Assembly (NCBI GenBank): GCA_013298595.1
Contig: JAAFIG010000027.1
Span: forward strand, 1 to 64,000
Direction of reading: 5' to 3'
DNA length: 64,000 nucleotides
Source: Deinococcales bacterium
GTDB taxonomy: Bacteria > Deinococcota > Deinococci > Deinococcales > JAAFIG01
Under the pieces are notes generated by a model. The model worked only from the letters and a program-made list of their open reading frames with translations, did no database searches and was not told where the DNA came from. Both the position numbers and the translations under genes were made by a program. Positions 1-10,180 of this stretch are shown here, one piece after another (position 1 is the first letter of the stretch; each line of letters starts with the position of its first letter).

Positions 1-1
1 T

Positions 2-628
2 GAGGTTGGGCATGGGATTGCTGCTCAGTTGTTGCCTTTGGCGGATAGGGTGCATAAGTTGACGATTGTGCCTCGTGGTGGAGCGGCTGGGTTTATGATG
101 CCGTTACCATCAGAAACACAGCATTATGGTAAGAATCGGCTTTTGGACAGAATTGCTGTCGCATTAGCTGGGCGGGCTGCTGAAGAAATTCAATTTGCTG
201 AAATCACCACAGGGGCACAAAATGATTTCCAACAAGCCACTCGCATTGCTAAGCGCATGGTTGCCGAATGGGGCATGAGTGATCACCTTGGACATGTTGC
301 GTTAATCGAAGAGACCCAGAATTTTCTGGGGTATGGCTCGGAAAGCCGCTCCTACAGTGAAGAAACAGCCCAAGCCATAGATGCCGAAATCAAAGACATC
401 ATCGAAACACAATACAAAAAAATTAAGAACTTGCTCGAGCAAAATCGCCATGCTATGGATCGGATTGTAGCCGTGTTGCTCGAGCGTGAAACTCTGACTG
501 GTGAAGAATTTGTGACTGTGTTTGAGGGTGGTATTTTGCCTGAGGAAATTGAGCCTGTAAAACCAATTCTCGAGCCTAGTTTTATCCCACCTAGTGTTTT
601 ACCAAAAACTAAACCCGGCGGAGCGTGA
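2..628 (+). CDS. ftsH: ATP-dependent zinc metalloprotease FtsH, C-terminal part (5' truncated by window)
   Basis: Frame opens at base 2 with EVGHGIAAQLLPLADRVHKLTIVPRGGAAGF (HEVGH zinc motif remnant) and GRAAEEIQFAEITTGAQNDFQQATRIAKRMVAEWGMS, diagnostic of the FtsH peptidase domain. Confidence 0.96.
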   Translation, partial: EVGHGIAAQLLPLADRVHKLTIVPRGGAAGFMMPLPSETQHYGKNRLLDRIAVALAGRAAEEIQFAEITTGAQNDFQQATRIAKRMVAEWGMSDHLGHVALIEETQNFLGYGSESRSYSEETAQAIDAEIKDIIETQYKKIKNLLEQNRHAMDRIVAVLLERETLTGEEFVTVFEGGILPEEIEPVKPILEPSFIPPSVLPKTKPGGA

Positions 629-1325
629 CACTCGAGATGCACTTATGACAGTTGCTGCTGTTTTTGTTTTGGCATTAGCACCAGCATTGTTCTGGTTTTG
701 GTTTTTTGCCCGCCGAGATCAACGTCCAGAACCTGCTTGGCTGATTTTTAGAACTTTTGTCTGGGGGGCTGCAATGGTGATTCCAGCCGTGTTACTCGAG
801 GCTGGAATTTCAAATATATTTGGTGAACTTGCCATGTTTTTCTTGGTGGGTATTATCGAAGAAGGTTGCAAATTAATTGCCGCTTTATCGATTGCTAAAA
901 ATAAAGAATTTGACGAACCCATAGATGGATTAATTTATGCTACAGCCGCTGCACTGGGTTTTGCTACGCTTGAAAATTTCTTTTATTTACTTAATCATGG
1001 TTCAAGTCTCATTTTAATTCGTGGACCAATTTCAACCCTTGGACATATTTTATTTACTGGAGCTTGGGGCTATGCCATGAGTGTGCGGCGTTTCTCGAGT
1101 CGGCGTTTTGTGTTGCGTAAGGGCTGGTTACTAGCAGCTTTGCTGCATACAATTTTTAATTTTTTACTGCTTGGAGCAAGTGCTAAAATTGGACTTGAAT
1201 GGCTATTATTACCATTTATGGGTTTGATGGTTTTGATGTGGCGTTTAATGGGGGCATATTATAAAAAATCTGTGGATGATGAAAAACGTCATGTACAACA
1301 TGCAATGGATCTTGTGCAAAAATAA
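594..1325 (+). CDS. PrsW family intramembrane metalloprotease (real start probably near 646)
   Basis: Multi-TM protein with FLVGIIEEGCKLIAA...EPIDGLIYATAAALGFATLENFFYLL, typical of PrsW. Confidence 0.85.
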   Translation: MFYQKLNPAERDTRDALMTVAAVFVLALAPALFWFWFFARRDQRPEPAWLIFRTFVWGAAMVIPAVLLEAGISNIFGELAMFFLVGIIEEGCKLIAALSIAKNKEFDEPIDGLIYATAAALGFATLENFFYLLNHGSSLILIRGPISTLGHILFTGAWGYAMSVRRFSSRRFVLRKGWLLAALLHTIFNFLLLGASAKIGLEWLLLPFMGLMVLMWRLMGAYYKKSVDDEKRHVQHAMDLVQK

Positions 1326-1410
1326 TTTTGAAAGCCTTCTAGCTTTCTCTCTTAACATCTCTTAAACCTCCTTTGCTTTTCCTCATCAACCCTTGTTCTA
1401 ACCTACACAA

Positions 1411-2673
1411 GTGAAAACAACCATTGCTTTATTAACCGCGTTTGGACTCTCGAGCCTCGCAGCTGCCCAAGAACTGACGGTGTCGTATAATTTTGCCGAA
1501 GTTCGTACACCTGTCAATTTAACAGGTGGGAAATTTGAATGGACTCCAACTCCAGACCTCGCCCAATTCCTGATTCCTGGTAGCCTTGAACTCGAGTACC
1601 CTGATGTCAATTCTTTAACGTTGTTACCACCAACAGGTAGTTTATTAAAGTTTTTTGAAGGCAAAGAAGTGATGGTGCAACTCGAGGATAAAACCATTGT
1701 TAAAGCTCGAGTGATTCGTGCTGATTTAGCTTTGTTTGAAATTAATGGTCAGTACCGTCAAATTGATCCGAGTCGAGTCATTTTTCCAAACCTTGAAGGT
1801 GTGCGTTTTGAACCAACCTATCAGTGGCAGTACAGTGGTGCAGGTGGCAAAAGCAATTTATCGTACCTGACTCGAGCTTTGACTTGGTCGCCACGTTACA
1901 CACTCACTGTAACAGGAGAAAATGCGCGTTTAACTGCTTGGGCAGATGTGCGTAACAATGGTTCGACAGTTTATAACATACCAGAAATCACCTTGGTGGC
2001 TGGACAAATCAACTTAGAAGCTGTACAACAACCACAAAATTTTCCAGGAGCACAACCACAAGCTGCATTAGCTCGAGCCGATAGTGTGCAAAGTGTTGAA
2101 GCGGTTGGTGAAAGTGCTGGTTTACAAATTTTCAAATACGCTAAAGCTTTAATTTTAGGGGGTGGCACAACTACCAGTGTGCCATTTGTAAACACCACTG
2201 CTGCGCTTGAGCGCATTCTGGATTACACAGGGTATTTTTCGGATGCACCACGTCAGGTGCTCCCTATGCAACGCTTGTATGCTGTAAAAAGTGGTGCGGA
2301 TTTACCTGCTGGTGTTGTAACTGTCCGTGAAGATAATCGTGTTGTAGGACAAGCTCGAGTTTCTGATACACCAAAAGCTGAACGGGCTAATCTGTACTTG
2401 GGTTCTGATTTCGATTTGCGTTTACTGCGAACCACTCAAACCCTCGAGCGCACTGCAAAACTTGCAAAATTCAAAGTGATGTTTAGTGTCACCAATACCA
2501 AAGCTCGAGTTGTGACCATTCGTTTGCGCGAAAACTTGGGTGGTAATTACACTTTGGATGCTGTGACATTACCAAATGTTAAACGTGAAACAGAGGGCTT
2601 AAATGCCACTGCAACCCTAGCGCCTAATCAGAAATTTGAAGGTTCATACACTATTACCTATAAATATCAGTAA
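1411..2673 (+). CDS. DUF4139-like secreted protein, GTG start
   Basis: Signal peptide MKTTIALLTAFGLSSLAAAQ; SNLSYLTRALTWSPRYTLTV resembles DUF4139. Confidence 0.6.
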   Translation: MKTTIALLTAFGLSSLAAAQELTVSYNFAEVRTPVNLTGGKFEWTPTPDLAQFLIPGSLELEYPDVNSLTLLPPTGSLLKFFEGKEVMVQLEDKTIVKARVIRADLALFEINGQYRQIDPSRVIFPNLEGVRFEPTYQWQYSGAGGKSNLSYLTRALTWSPRYTLTVTGENARLTAWADVRNNGSTVYNIPEITLVAGQINLEAVQQPQNFPGAQPQAALARADSVQSVEAVGESAGLQIFKYAKALILGGGTTTSVPFVNTTAALERILDYTGYFSDAPRQVLPMQRLYAVKSGADLPAGVVTVREDNRVVGQARVSDTPKAERANLYLGSDFDLRLLRTTQTLERTAKLAKFKVMFSVTNTKARVVTIRLRENLGGNYTLDAVTLPNVKRETEGLNATATLAPNQKFEGSYTITYKYQ

Positions 2674-2797
2674 ACTTGGTGCGTACAGCCAGAAATTATT
2701 CTTAGAGTGTACAGAGCAAGTTCTAGCTTGCTCTGTACATTTTTGTTTGACAAGACAAGCCCACTGCCTACAAAGCATTTGGTATTCTTACCAGCGC

Positions 2798-4210
2798 ATG
2801 ACCGAGCTTTTTCAAGCTTTAAGTACCAATGATTTTGAAACAGCCTTTGAGTTGTTAGAACGTACTTTGCAAATTACTCGTGAACCACAGCAACGCGCCC
2901 AAGTCGCACTCGAGTTAGCTGGGGTTTATGCCTTATTTGGTGCGGGTGGTTTAGATGGTTTACAGCATAGTCTCGAGCAAGCAATTTTGGCTGTGCCTGA
3001 GGTGCAACTCGAGCCACGTTATTTGGCATTGCAAGCAAATGTGTTGATGTTTATTTTAGAAGAAATTCTCGAGCCAAACGATCCGCAACGTGCTCAGGTG
3101 GTGGCTATGGCAGATAAAGCATCTTTGGGTGATGCAATCACACGTTTTTATGCGGCTTCGGCATTGGTTGGTTCGGGTGAATCTGAACGTGGTTTATTGT
3201 TACTCGAGCAAATTCGGTTTGCGGATTTACCAGTCTATTTGCAATGGCGAGCATGGTCTTGGCGGGCTGGTGCTTTTGAAGAACTTGGGCGTTTACGTGA
3301 TGCCAGTTTGGCATACCATCATGCAGCCAACGGAGCAACTGGTTCGGACAGAGCCGCTTTACTACAAGATAAAGCCGCTATGTTACTGGACTTAGAAGAA
3401 CCCCACGAAGCACTCATTGCCCTCGAGCAAAGCTTAGCCGCTGTTTTTGGGATCGAACATCCTAGTGATGCAGCTGCGCGTTTACAATTAGAAGCTCGAG
3501 CGCATCTGATGCTGGAAAATCCGCATTTGGCTCGAGAACATGCCGAACAAGCCATGCGAATCGAAACCAGTAGCGGCGAGCATAGTTTTCCGACCGCCTT
3601 GGTACTGGCACAAACCTTAGCTGCTTTAGAAGTTTGGCAAGAAGCTATTCCGACCTTTCAACGGGCAGTACAACTTGCCCAAGCAGGTGATAAGGGCTTT
3701 GCACTGCATGAACTTGGTTTGGCTCAACTCGACGCAGACCAACCCGATGATGCCCGCAACAGCTTAAAACTGGCATTACTCGAGTCAGTGTACCCACATA
3801 AAGCCGAAATCCGAGCTGACCTTGCCGAACTCGAGTACCGCTTAGGCAATTTTGAAATTGCTGAAAAAGAAGCCAGAACTGCCCTCGAGATGGGAGCAAC
3901 GGTGCCAGCCAGTCTGATGCTTGCTAATGTCGCTTACGAGTACTACCGCTTAGACGAAGCGCTCGAGCATTACCGACGGGCTTTAGAGCATTCTAGCGAA
4001 GGCAACCGCGACTGGGTGATTGCTCATCAAATGACTGCTGATACCTTAGTGCAACTCGGTTGGCGCAACCCAGAACAAATTTTGCACCATGCCAGCCTTG
4101 CCTTACCGCATCTCGAGCCAGCCGATGAATGGGCAATTACGTTAGAAAGTTATATCGAACGAGCCAGGCAACTCATTGTACCCAGCAGTCACTCGAGAAC
4201 CTTGAATTAG
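2798..4210 (+). CDS. TPR-repeat protein
   Basis: Repeated 34-residue-like helices (e.g. ALEVWQEAIPTFQRAVQLAQAGDKGFALHELGLAQL); likely start at MTELFQALS. Confidence 0.75.
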   Translation: MTELFQALSTNDFETAFELLERTLQITREPQQRAQVALELAGVYALFGAGGLDGLQHSLEQAILAVPEVQLEPRYLALQANVLMFILEEILEPNDPQRAQVVAMADKASLGDAITRFYAASALVGSGESERGLLLLEQIRFADLPVYLQWRAWSWRAGAFEELGRLRDASLAYHHAANGATGSDRAALLQDKAAMLLDLEEPHEALIALEQSLAAVFGIEHPSDAAARLQLEARAHLMLENPHLAREHAEQAMRIETSSGEHSFPTALVLAQTLAALEVWQEAIPTFQRAVQLAQAGDKGFALHELGLAQLDADQPDDARNSLKLALLESVYPHKAEIRADLAELEYRLGNFEIAEKEARTALEMGATVPASLMLANVAYEYYRLDEALEHYRRALEHSSEGNRDWVIAHQMTADTLVQLGWRNPEQILHHASLALPHLEPADEWAITLESYIERARQLIVPSSHSRTLN

Positions 4211-4267
4211 CACGAGTTGAGTAGTTAAAATCTTGATGCCAAATTTTATTCACTAATAAAATAACCT

Positions 4268-6238
4268 TTAATAGATTTGGTATCGCCCATTTGGATTGTT
4301 AGCATCAGGTTGAAAAATACGAACGCGCTGACCTGAATTTAAGGTCACGTTAACATTGATAAGATTGGATGGATTATTTGCCATAGGCAGAAGTACAGAA
4401 ACTTCACAAGTACTACTGGTTGGTATACCAATCAAAACACTATATTGACTATTGGTTAAATAACCAGAACCACCATCTACAACACGTGTCATTGTTGATG
4501 TAACATTATTGTTACATTTAACTTTAAGGACACGTCCTTGCTGATTGCGAGTGCCATCACTACTTAATACATCAACAGATATAGCATTGCCACTAAGAAT
4601 TGAGCGATTGTATAGCACATATCGGTGGGCATTACTGCCTAGTGGGTCACCACCAAAAATGGATAGATCAATTTTTGAGTCTTTATCAAAATCAGCGAAT
4701 GCAATATGAAGGCTTCCCCCAAATGCTAGTTCATTACCTAAAGTACCATTTGCATCAAGTAGTTCTTTAACATTTGGAGTGACTAACTCAAAACCACTTC
4801 CTGTCTTTCGATTGTTGGAAAACATACCCCATTGATGTGCATAGCCCGGATCATTTACGGCTGCACCACAAGGTGAACGACTACCCGCAGCAGTACCAGA
4901 AATAATAATATCTTCATACCCATTATTATCAACATCATAGCCCCATAATCCATATGCTTCACAAGTAGTCGCGTTTACTTTTACACCAGCTTGTACTACC
5001 GAAGCAATAGGGGAACCATCAGGTGTTTTTTTCAATTCTTTAAAACATACTCGTACACCACTGGCACACATTGACTTAGGTTGTTGCTCAAAAAGTCTAA
5101 TTACACCAAGATTCTGTGCTGTATTACCAGGAATTTGGGATTGAAAAATACCAAATCCACGAACACCTAGGCTGATAATGTCTAATAAACCATCGTTGTT
5201 CCAATCAAGAAATTTGGTACCTTCTTCAAAATAAGTATTGGTGGGGGTCGGTAACCCTGCGATAATTGTATAGTTCTGAAAAACCATGCCACCATTATTT
5301 AAATATAAACGTTGACCAATCCACATATCGATCTTACCATCAGCATCAATATCAGCAGCCTGTACTCCTTCAGGTGGACCAATTTCATAAACACTTCTGT
5401 CAGGTGGTCGCATTTCAACAGACAAGGCTTTGACTCCCTCTGTTTGACCTTGGCAGTCAGGGTCTTCAGAATAAACTCGATTATTATTCACTAGAGTGTT
5501 TGTAAAGCGACACCAAGTTAATCCTGCTCCTCCCGTAATGTCAGTAAACTTTAGCAAAGTTGGAGTAGAATCGTTTCTCAAAAGTCTATTGGTGGGTCTA
5601 AAGGTATGACCAGCTTGACTAAAGGTTGAACAATTCTGTATATCATCAATCCGATTATAGAAAGGAATAAAAATATCTAAATCACCATCGTTATCAAAAT
5701 CTGCGACGACAGTCGTTTCGCCTCGCCCTCGAATACCAGGTATATTCTGAAATACTACGTCTTCTGTGAACGTATTATTCTTGTTGTTGATATACAAACG
5801 AGTTAGATTTGTTAAATTGCCAGTACATTCTCCGTAAGGGATTGATAATATATCGTCATATCCATCTCTATTAAAATCGGCAATACGAACAGTCTTAGTT
5901 AAGAAATTATTTGGATTTAAACTGCTATAACTATCAAACCGTTGTAAACCAATGTTTGCACCGTTTAGTAATGTAAACCCGCCTGAGGGTGTAGCAAGGG
6001 TGGACATTGGCTCGACTAAACCATCGTTATTAAAATCTCCAATGCCAGGAAACTTACCGCTATTCCCACTATCAACCTGTTTTGCATGAAATTGCCATGT
6101 GCTTGTAGAACTACTTGCTTGAAGAGAGCCACGAACTCCTGATGTAGTTGATTTACTGGAGTCATTACAATTTGTAAGAACCAGTCCAAGTAAGGCAGTA
6201 GTTAACAGTAAAAAAAGTTTTGATTTCAGGTTCAGCAT
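4268..6238 (-). CDS. FG-GAP/VCBS repeat lipoprotein
   Basis: Lipobox-like LGLVLTNC after signal peptide; repeated DFNNDG/DFDNDGDLDI/DIDADGKIDM/DWNNDGLLDI motifs. Confidence 0.88.
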   Translation of the reverse strand: MLNLKSKLFLLLTTALLGLVLTNCNDSSKSTTSGVRGSLQASSSTSTWQFHAKQVDSGNSGKFPGIGDFNNDGLVEPMSTLATPSGGFTLLNGANIGLQRFDSYSSLNPNNFLTKTVRIADFNRDGYDDILSIPYGECTGNLTNLTRLYINNKNNTFTEDVVFQNIPGIRGRGETTVVADFDNDGDLDIFIPFYNRIDDIQNCSTFSQAGHTFRPTNRLLRNDSTPTLLKFTDITGGAGLTWCRFTNTLVNNNRVYSEDPDCQGQTEGVKALSVEMRPPDRSVYEIGPPEGVQAADIDADGKIDMWIGQRLYLNNGGMVFQNYTIIAGLPTPTNTYFEEGTKFLDWNNDGLLDIISLGVRGFGIFQSQIPGNTAQNLGVIRLFEQQPKSMCASGVRVCFKELKKTPDGSPIASVVQAGVKVNATTCEAYGLWGYDVDNNGYEDIIISGTAAGSRSPCGAAVNDPGYAHQWGMFSNNRKTGSGFELVTPNVKELLDANGTLGNELAFGGSLHIAFADFDKDSKIDLSIFGGDPLGSNAHRYVLYNRSILSGNAISVDVLSSDGTRNQQGRVLKVKCNNNVTSTMTRVVDGGSGYLTNSQYSVLIGIPTSSTCEVSVLLPMANNPSNLINVNVTLNSGQRVRIFQPDANNPNGRYQIY

Positions 6239-6267
6239 AAAGTCTCCTAAGTTTAATGTACCAAATT

Positions 6268-6789
6268 TTATTCTATTTTATTTAGCGGAGGCAAAATAGC
6301 AAGCCCCAACATAATCCCTTGAGGGAATTCTTGGGTCATGCGTTCAATGGCTTTTTGAGCAGTGGCTTGTGCCATTTTTTCAAAGGCTTTGCCACCCCAT
6401 TTGTTCGCAGCAGGTAACTCAAGATGAACAATGATTTGTAATTCGTAATGAATGTTGGTTCCATACGACTCGAGCGTGGCATAACCTTGCCCACTGACAG
6501 CTGCCCATGCCTTACCTGTGCGTGGCTGAGCAATCAGGTTTGCACCATTAGCTGTGGTCTCGAGGATGCTATGAAAATCCAGTGCTTGTGCACCAAGAAC
6601 AGGAACATCTACCAGTAAATTGGCGTGAATATCCAAATTTTGCACCTGTAATGCACCAATAAATTGAACATGCTTTAAGCTTTTTTCTACGTTTTGCAAA
6701 TATAAAATAGCTTTCTCGAGCGTCTCGGGGAAAGCAATATCAAAGGCTCGAGCGACTTCGATTTTCATGTTATTCGATCCATTCAACAA
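6268..6789 (-). CDS. conserved hypothetical protein (possibly DUF3809)
   Basis: Intact ORF, start overlaps the upstream ORF; family guess from memory of Deinococcota proteins. Confidence 0.5.
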   Translation of the reverse strand: MLNGSNNMKIEVARAFDIAFPETLEKAILYLQNVEKSLKHVQFIGALQVQNLDIHANLLVDVPVLGAQALDFHSILETTANGANLIAQPRTGKAWAAVSGQGYATLESYGTNIHYELQIIVHLELPAANKWGGKAFEKMAQATAQKAIERMTQEFPQGIMLGLAILPPLNKIE

Positions 6790-7090
6790 CCAATAAATTG
6801 TCTTTGGCGGCGGCGGCTATTTCGGCATCGGTGGCGCTGCGTAACTTTGGTAAATCACGGAAACTCTGGGTGGCATTGGCATAGGCTACACGCACAATGA
6901 TGCGTTCAGTCAGTTCGTCCTTACCGATTTTCCAGACCAATTGATTACCAAGTGTCTCGAGTTGTTCGCGTAGTACTCGAGATTCTGGAATGATAGGGGT
7001 TTGATCGAATAAGTCATTCACGTTTTCTAGCGTACTGTAATTGTTGCAGGACAAAAACTCCTGACTTGTTGCAGGACAAAAACGCCTCAT
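6770..7090 (-). CDS. conserved hypothetical protein (possibly DUF3248)
   Basis: Intact ORF overlapping the next gene; start uncertain because a 25-bp direct repeat lies at its 5' end. Confidence 0.45.
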   Translation of the reverse strand: MRRFCPATSQEFLSCNNYSTLENVNDLFDQTPIIPESRVLREQLETLGNQLVWKIGKDELTERIIVRVAYANATQSFRDLPKLRSATDAEIAAAAKDNLLVVEWIE

Positions 7091-7136
7091 GGATTTTTTC
7101 TGAAAGTTTTCTCATAGCTAACCCCCAGACTAAAGC

Positions 7137-8396
7137 ATGAAAACAATTCAGTATTTGTTACTGGTATGTGCACTTGTTTGCTCGAAAGCTGTGGCAAGCC
7201 CTGCCACAGAGTTATTCCGTGAAGCCAGTTTTTATATGAGTTTTCACTACTATGGGTATTCCAAGGTTAACCCGACAGTGCTGGCAGAGGGTTTAGCCGC
7301 TCAACTCGAGGAAGTGTGTAAACCCAAAGCTGATACCTGCGATTTTGCCCAAGCTCGTCCGTTTATTCAGCGTTTAGCCACAGGGATGCAGGATGGGCAT
7401 ACGTATTATCTTTCACCGCAAACCTTTCGTTCGACCCTCAGTCGTTTTCAAGGTACTAACCCAAATCCCAATCCATTATTTGGGCTGCGTTTTGGTAATG
7501 CCAATACTCGAGGTGAAATTCCTGTGCGTGATGTGGTTGCCGATGCTGCCGCATTCAAAGCAGGGATTCGTCCATTTGATCGGGTGCTGAGTATCAATGG
7601 TCAACAGGTAAATACCACCGAAACTTTACGTACTGCCCTGAGTACCGATCAGGATGTCAAACTCGAGGTCTTACGCGGAGATGCTGCTAATCCAATCAAG
7701 TTTGTAGCCACCATGCGCCGAGCCAGAATCGAACAGGATAACTTACCTTTTTTGTATCAACCACCCAATGCCCCAGCGGGTGTGGTTGCTTTACGCATTC
7801 CCACTTTTACGGGTAGCAACGACATCGCCCCTCGAGTTCATGCTTTGGTTGCCCAAGCCCAAAATGCGAAAACCCTGATTATTGATGTCCGTGATAACCC
7901 AGGTGGCGAAGAAACCGAGTGTTACGGCGCAGCCAGTGCGTTTATTGGCAAAGCTGCCAACCTCAACGAAACCCGTTTGGCTCGAGTGACCGTGGGTTTT
8001 GATGGTGGGAAATTTCTGGGTAACGACCCCAAAGATTTAACCCAATTTGATATTGCCAATCCAAGCCTCTGGAAAGGCAATGTGGCAGTGCTCACTAACA
8101 GTCAAACCGCCAGTTGTGGCGAACTGATGGCATACTTATTGCAATACAACAAACGTGCCCAAGTGATTGGTGAAACCACATACGGCATCCTTAATACAGC
8201 CACCGAATTTTGGCAATTGGTAGATCAAAGCGCCCTAGCAATCACGTATGTTCGTACCCTCAACCCAGATGGAACTTCGGTACCCGAGCAAGTCGTACCC
8301 AACATCGAAACTCGAGATAACCCCAGTGCAGCTGCTGAAACGGGGCGTGATGCCTTGTTTGAACGCGCATACATTGCGCTCGGTGTGCGACAATAA
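7137..8396 (+). CDS. S41 family C-terminal processing peptidase with PDZ domain
   Basis: Signal peptide, PDZ-like IRPFDRVLSINGQQVN, TLIIDVRDNPGG and TNSQTASCGELMAYLL catalytic region. Confidence 0.88.
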   Translation: MKTIQYLLLVCALVCSKAVASPATELFREASFYMSFHYYGYSKVNPTVLAEGLAAQLEEVCKPKADTCDFAQARPFIQRLATGMQDGHTYYLSPQTFRSTLSRFQGTNPNPNPLFGLRFGNANTRGEIPVRDVVADAAAFKAGIRPFDRVLSINGQQVNTTETLRTALSTDQDVKLEVLRGDAANPIKFVATMRRARIEQDNLPFLYQPPNAPAGVVALRIPTFTGSNDIAPRVHALVAQAQNAKTLIIDVRDNPGGEETECYGAASAFIGKAANLNETRLARVTVGFDGGKFLGNDPKDLTQFDIANPSLWKGNVAVLTNSQTASCGELMAYLLQYNKRAQVIGETTYGILNTATEFWQLVDQSALAITYVRTLNPDGTSVPEQVVPNIETRDNPSAAAETGRDALFERAYIALGVRQ

Positions 8397-8400
8397 AACT

Positions 8401-8994
8401 GTGATCGCATTTGTTGAAGGTTTAGTCGTAACGGTCAAAGAAACCAGTGCAGTTGTTGCAGTGGGTGGCTTTGGACTCGAGATTTTTTGCCCCAGACCCA
8501 GCTTAGAGCGTTGCAAAACAGGGCAATTGGTGCGCCTCGAGACAGCTTTGGTCATCCGAGAGGACGCATGGAGTATTTATGGTTTCCATGAAGCCGATGC
8601 CCTCGAATTATTTAAGTTGCTGATGACTGTTTCTGGGGTTGGTCCACGTATTGCCTTAGCAGCATTATCCACATATAACCCCAATGTGCTTGCCAGTGCC
8701 ATTCTCAAAGAGGACTCCAAACTACTTGCCAGTGTCAGTGGGGTTGGCAAAAAAACAGCTGAACGAATCATCCTCGAGTTAGGTAATAAACTGCCTGCTC
8801 ACCTCAGTGTTGGCAAGGGCGCACCACGCCCAGCCCCATCTGAAAACGAAGCTTTCCGCGATGCCGTCGAAGCCCTGATTTCCCTAGGCTACCGCGATGC
8901 CCAAGTACGAACTGTGGTGGCTAATTTACTCGAGGGTGGTGCAGAAAACACAGCCGAAGGGTTAATTCGTAAAGCCTTAGCCAAACTCCGATAA
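8401..8994 (+). CDS. ruvA: Holliday junction branch migration protein RuvA, GTG start
   Basis: IAFVEGLVV...FHEADALELFKLLMTVSGVGPRIALAALS...VSGVGKKTAERIILEL. Confidence 0.95.
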   Translation: MIAFVEGLVVTVKETSAVVAVGGFGLEIFCPRPSLERCKTGQLVRLETALVIREDAWSIYGFHEADALELFKLLMTVSGVGPRIALAALSTYNPNVLASAILKEDSKLLASVSGVGKKTAERIILELGNKLPAHLSVGKGAPRPAPSENEAFRDAVEALISLGYRDAQVRTVVANLLEGGAENTAEGLIRKALAKLR

Positions 8995-9010
8995 ATGATA
9001 GGCTAAAGAT

Positions 9011-9493
9011 ATGGACGCAAAAACTGTTTTGGTCGAACAAATGAATCGCACGGCAAAAGCCTTTCTTAAAGCCCTCGAGGAATTCCCAGCCGATCAATTC
9101 CATAAAGCTCTGCCAGCAGGTGGACACAGCGCAGCTTGGCATGCCATGCACATCGCGGATTGGTCAAGAATTTTGGTACCCAATAATCTCGAGGATGTGA
9201 GCAGTTCAGAACGGTTTGCTTATTTGGGATGGGAAGAATCTGATTTTGCCAAAGCAGTCTACGAACTCGGCAGTGTGACCGAGCAAAGCAGCCAAGCTGA
9301 AATTATTGCCCATCTGAAAAGCCAATTAGACAGAGCTGCCGCTACTGTGCAAAATGCCGATGCAGCACGGCTCGAGGCTAGTGTGCAAACACCGATGGGT
9401 GAACGCAAAATCTTAGCGATTGTGTTAACCCATATCGGACATGTGCCATACCATTATGGTCAAGTTAAAATAAATGCTAAACAACTGAGTTAA
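9011..9493 (+). CDS. DinB-like family protein
   Basis: GGHSAAWHAMHIADWSRIL and HIGHVPYHYGQVKI (three-His pattern). Confidence 0.75.
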   Translation: MDAKTVLVEQMNRTAKAFLKALEEFPADQFHKALPAGGHSAAWHAMHIADWSRILVPNNLEDVSSSERFAYLGWEESDFAKAVYELGSVTEQSSQAEIIAHLKSQLDRAAATVQNADAARLEASVQTPMGERKILAIVLTHIGHVPYHYGQVKINAKQLS

Positions 9494-9501
9494 ATCATTT
9501 G

Positions 9502-9545
9502 AACCCTCGAGACAGTTTTTGCGTATCTGTCTCGAGGGATTTTTG
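9502..9545 (+). terminator. Rho-independent terminator built on CTCGAG
   Basis: CCCTCGAGACAG ... CTGTCTCGAGGG inverted repeat followed by ATTTTTG. Confidence 0.75.
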
Positions 9546-10180
9546 TGACGCTTGCGCTGTATCACTTTCCAATGGTTAGAATGCCTGTTATGAATGCTTT
9601 GTCTGGTGTGTCTACTTTGTCCGATGCGGATTTGGTGGCGCGTTTGGCTTGGCAGGATGAAGCGGCATTGTCGGAATTGTACGATCGGTACTCGAGTGCT
9701 TTGTTTGGTTTGGCGTTGCGGGTGTCTGGTTCTCGAGAACGTGCCGAGGAAATTGTGCAAGATACCATCATGAAGTTGTGGCGTAACCCTAAGTTGTTCG
9801 ATGCGTCTCGAGCGGCATTGTCTACTTTTTTATTGACGTTGGTGCGGAACGCTGCGATTGATGCGTTGCGACGTGAACGGTTCACGGTGCCTCTCGAGGA
9901 TGAAGAGGGTGAGTTGTTACCACTGGCAGCGGATACCTTATCGCCGCTCGAGCAAGCCGAGTTCGAGCAGACTTCAGTGCGGGTGCGTTTGGCTATGGCG
10001 GAGTTGTCGGTGGCGCATCGGCAGACTGTGGAATTAGCCTATTTTCGTGGGGCTTCCAGAGAAGAAATTGCGGCTGAAATGAATGTGCCTGTGGGGACAG
10101 TCAAAAGCCGTTTGAAGTATGCCTTAGATAAGTTGCGAGCCACACTGGGTGGTTTCTCGCTTGGTGGTGAACTTTTATGA
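9545..10180 (+). CDS. ECF RNA polymerase sigma factor
   Basis: LYDRYSSALFGLALRVSGSRERAEEIVQDTIMKLWRNP ... MNVPVGTVKSRLKYALDKLR. Confidence 0.92.
   Translation: MTLALYHFPMVRMPVMNALSGVSTLSDADLVARLAWQDEAALSELYDRYSSALFGLALRVSGSRERAEEIVQDTIMKLWRNPKLFDASRAALSTFLLTLVRNAAIDALRRERFTVPLEDEEGELLPLAADTLSPLEQAEFEQTSVRVRLAMAELSVAHRQTVELAYFRGASREEIAAEMNVPVGTVKSRLKYALDKLRATLGGFSLGGELL

Noticed and set aside
352-642. Antisense ORFs over housekeeping genes (352-642, 719-922, 17057-17536, 30107-30505, 58464-58910 and others)
   Set aside because: Shadow ORFs on the reverse strand of well-supported genes with no RBS or recognisable domain
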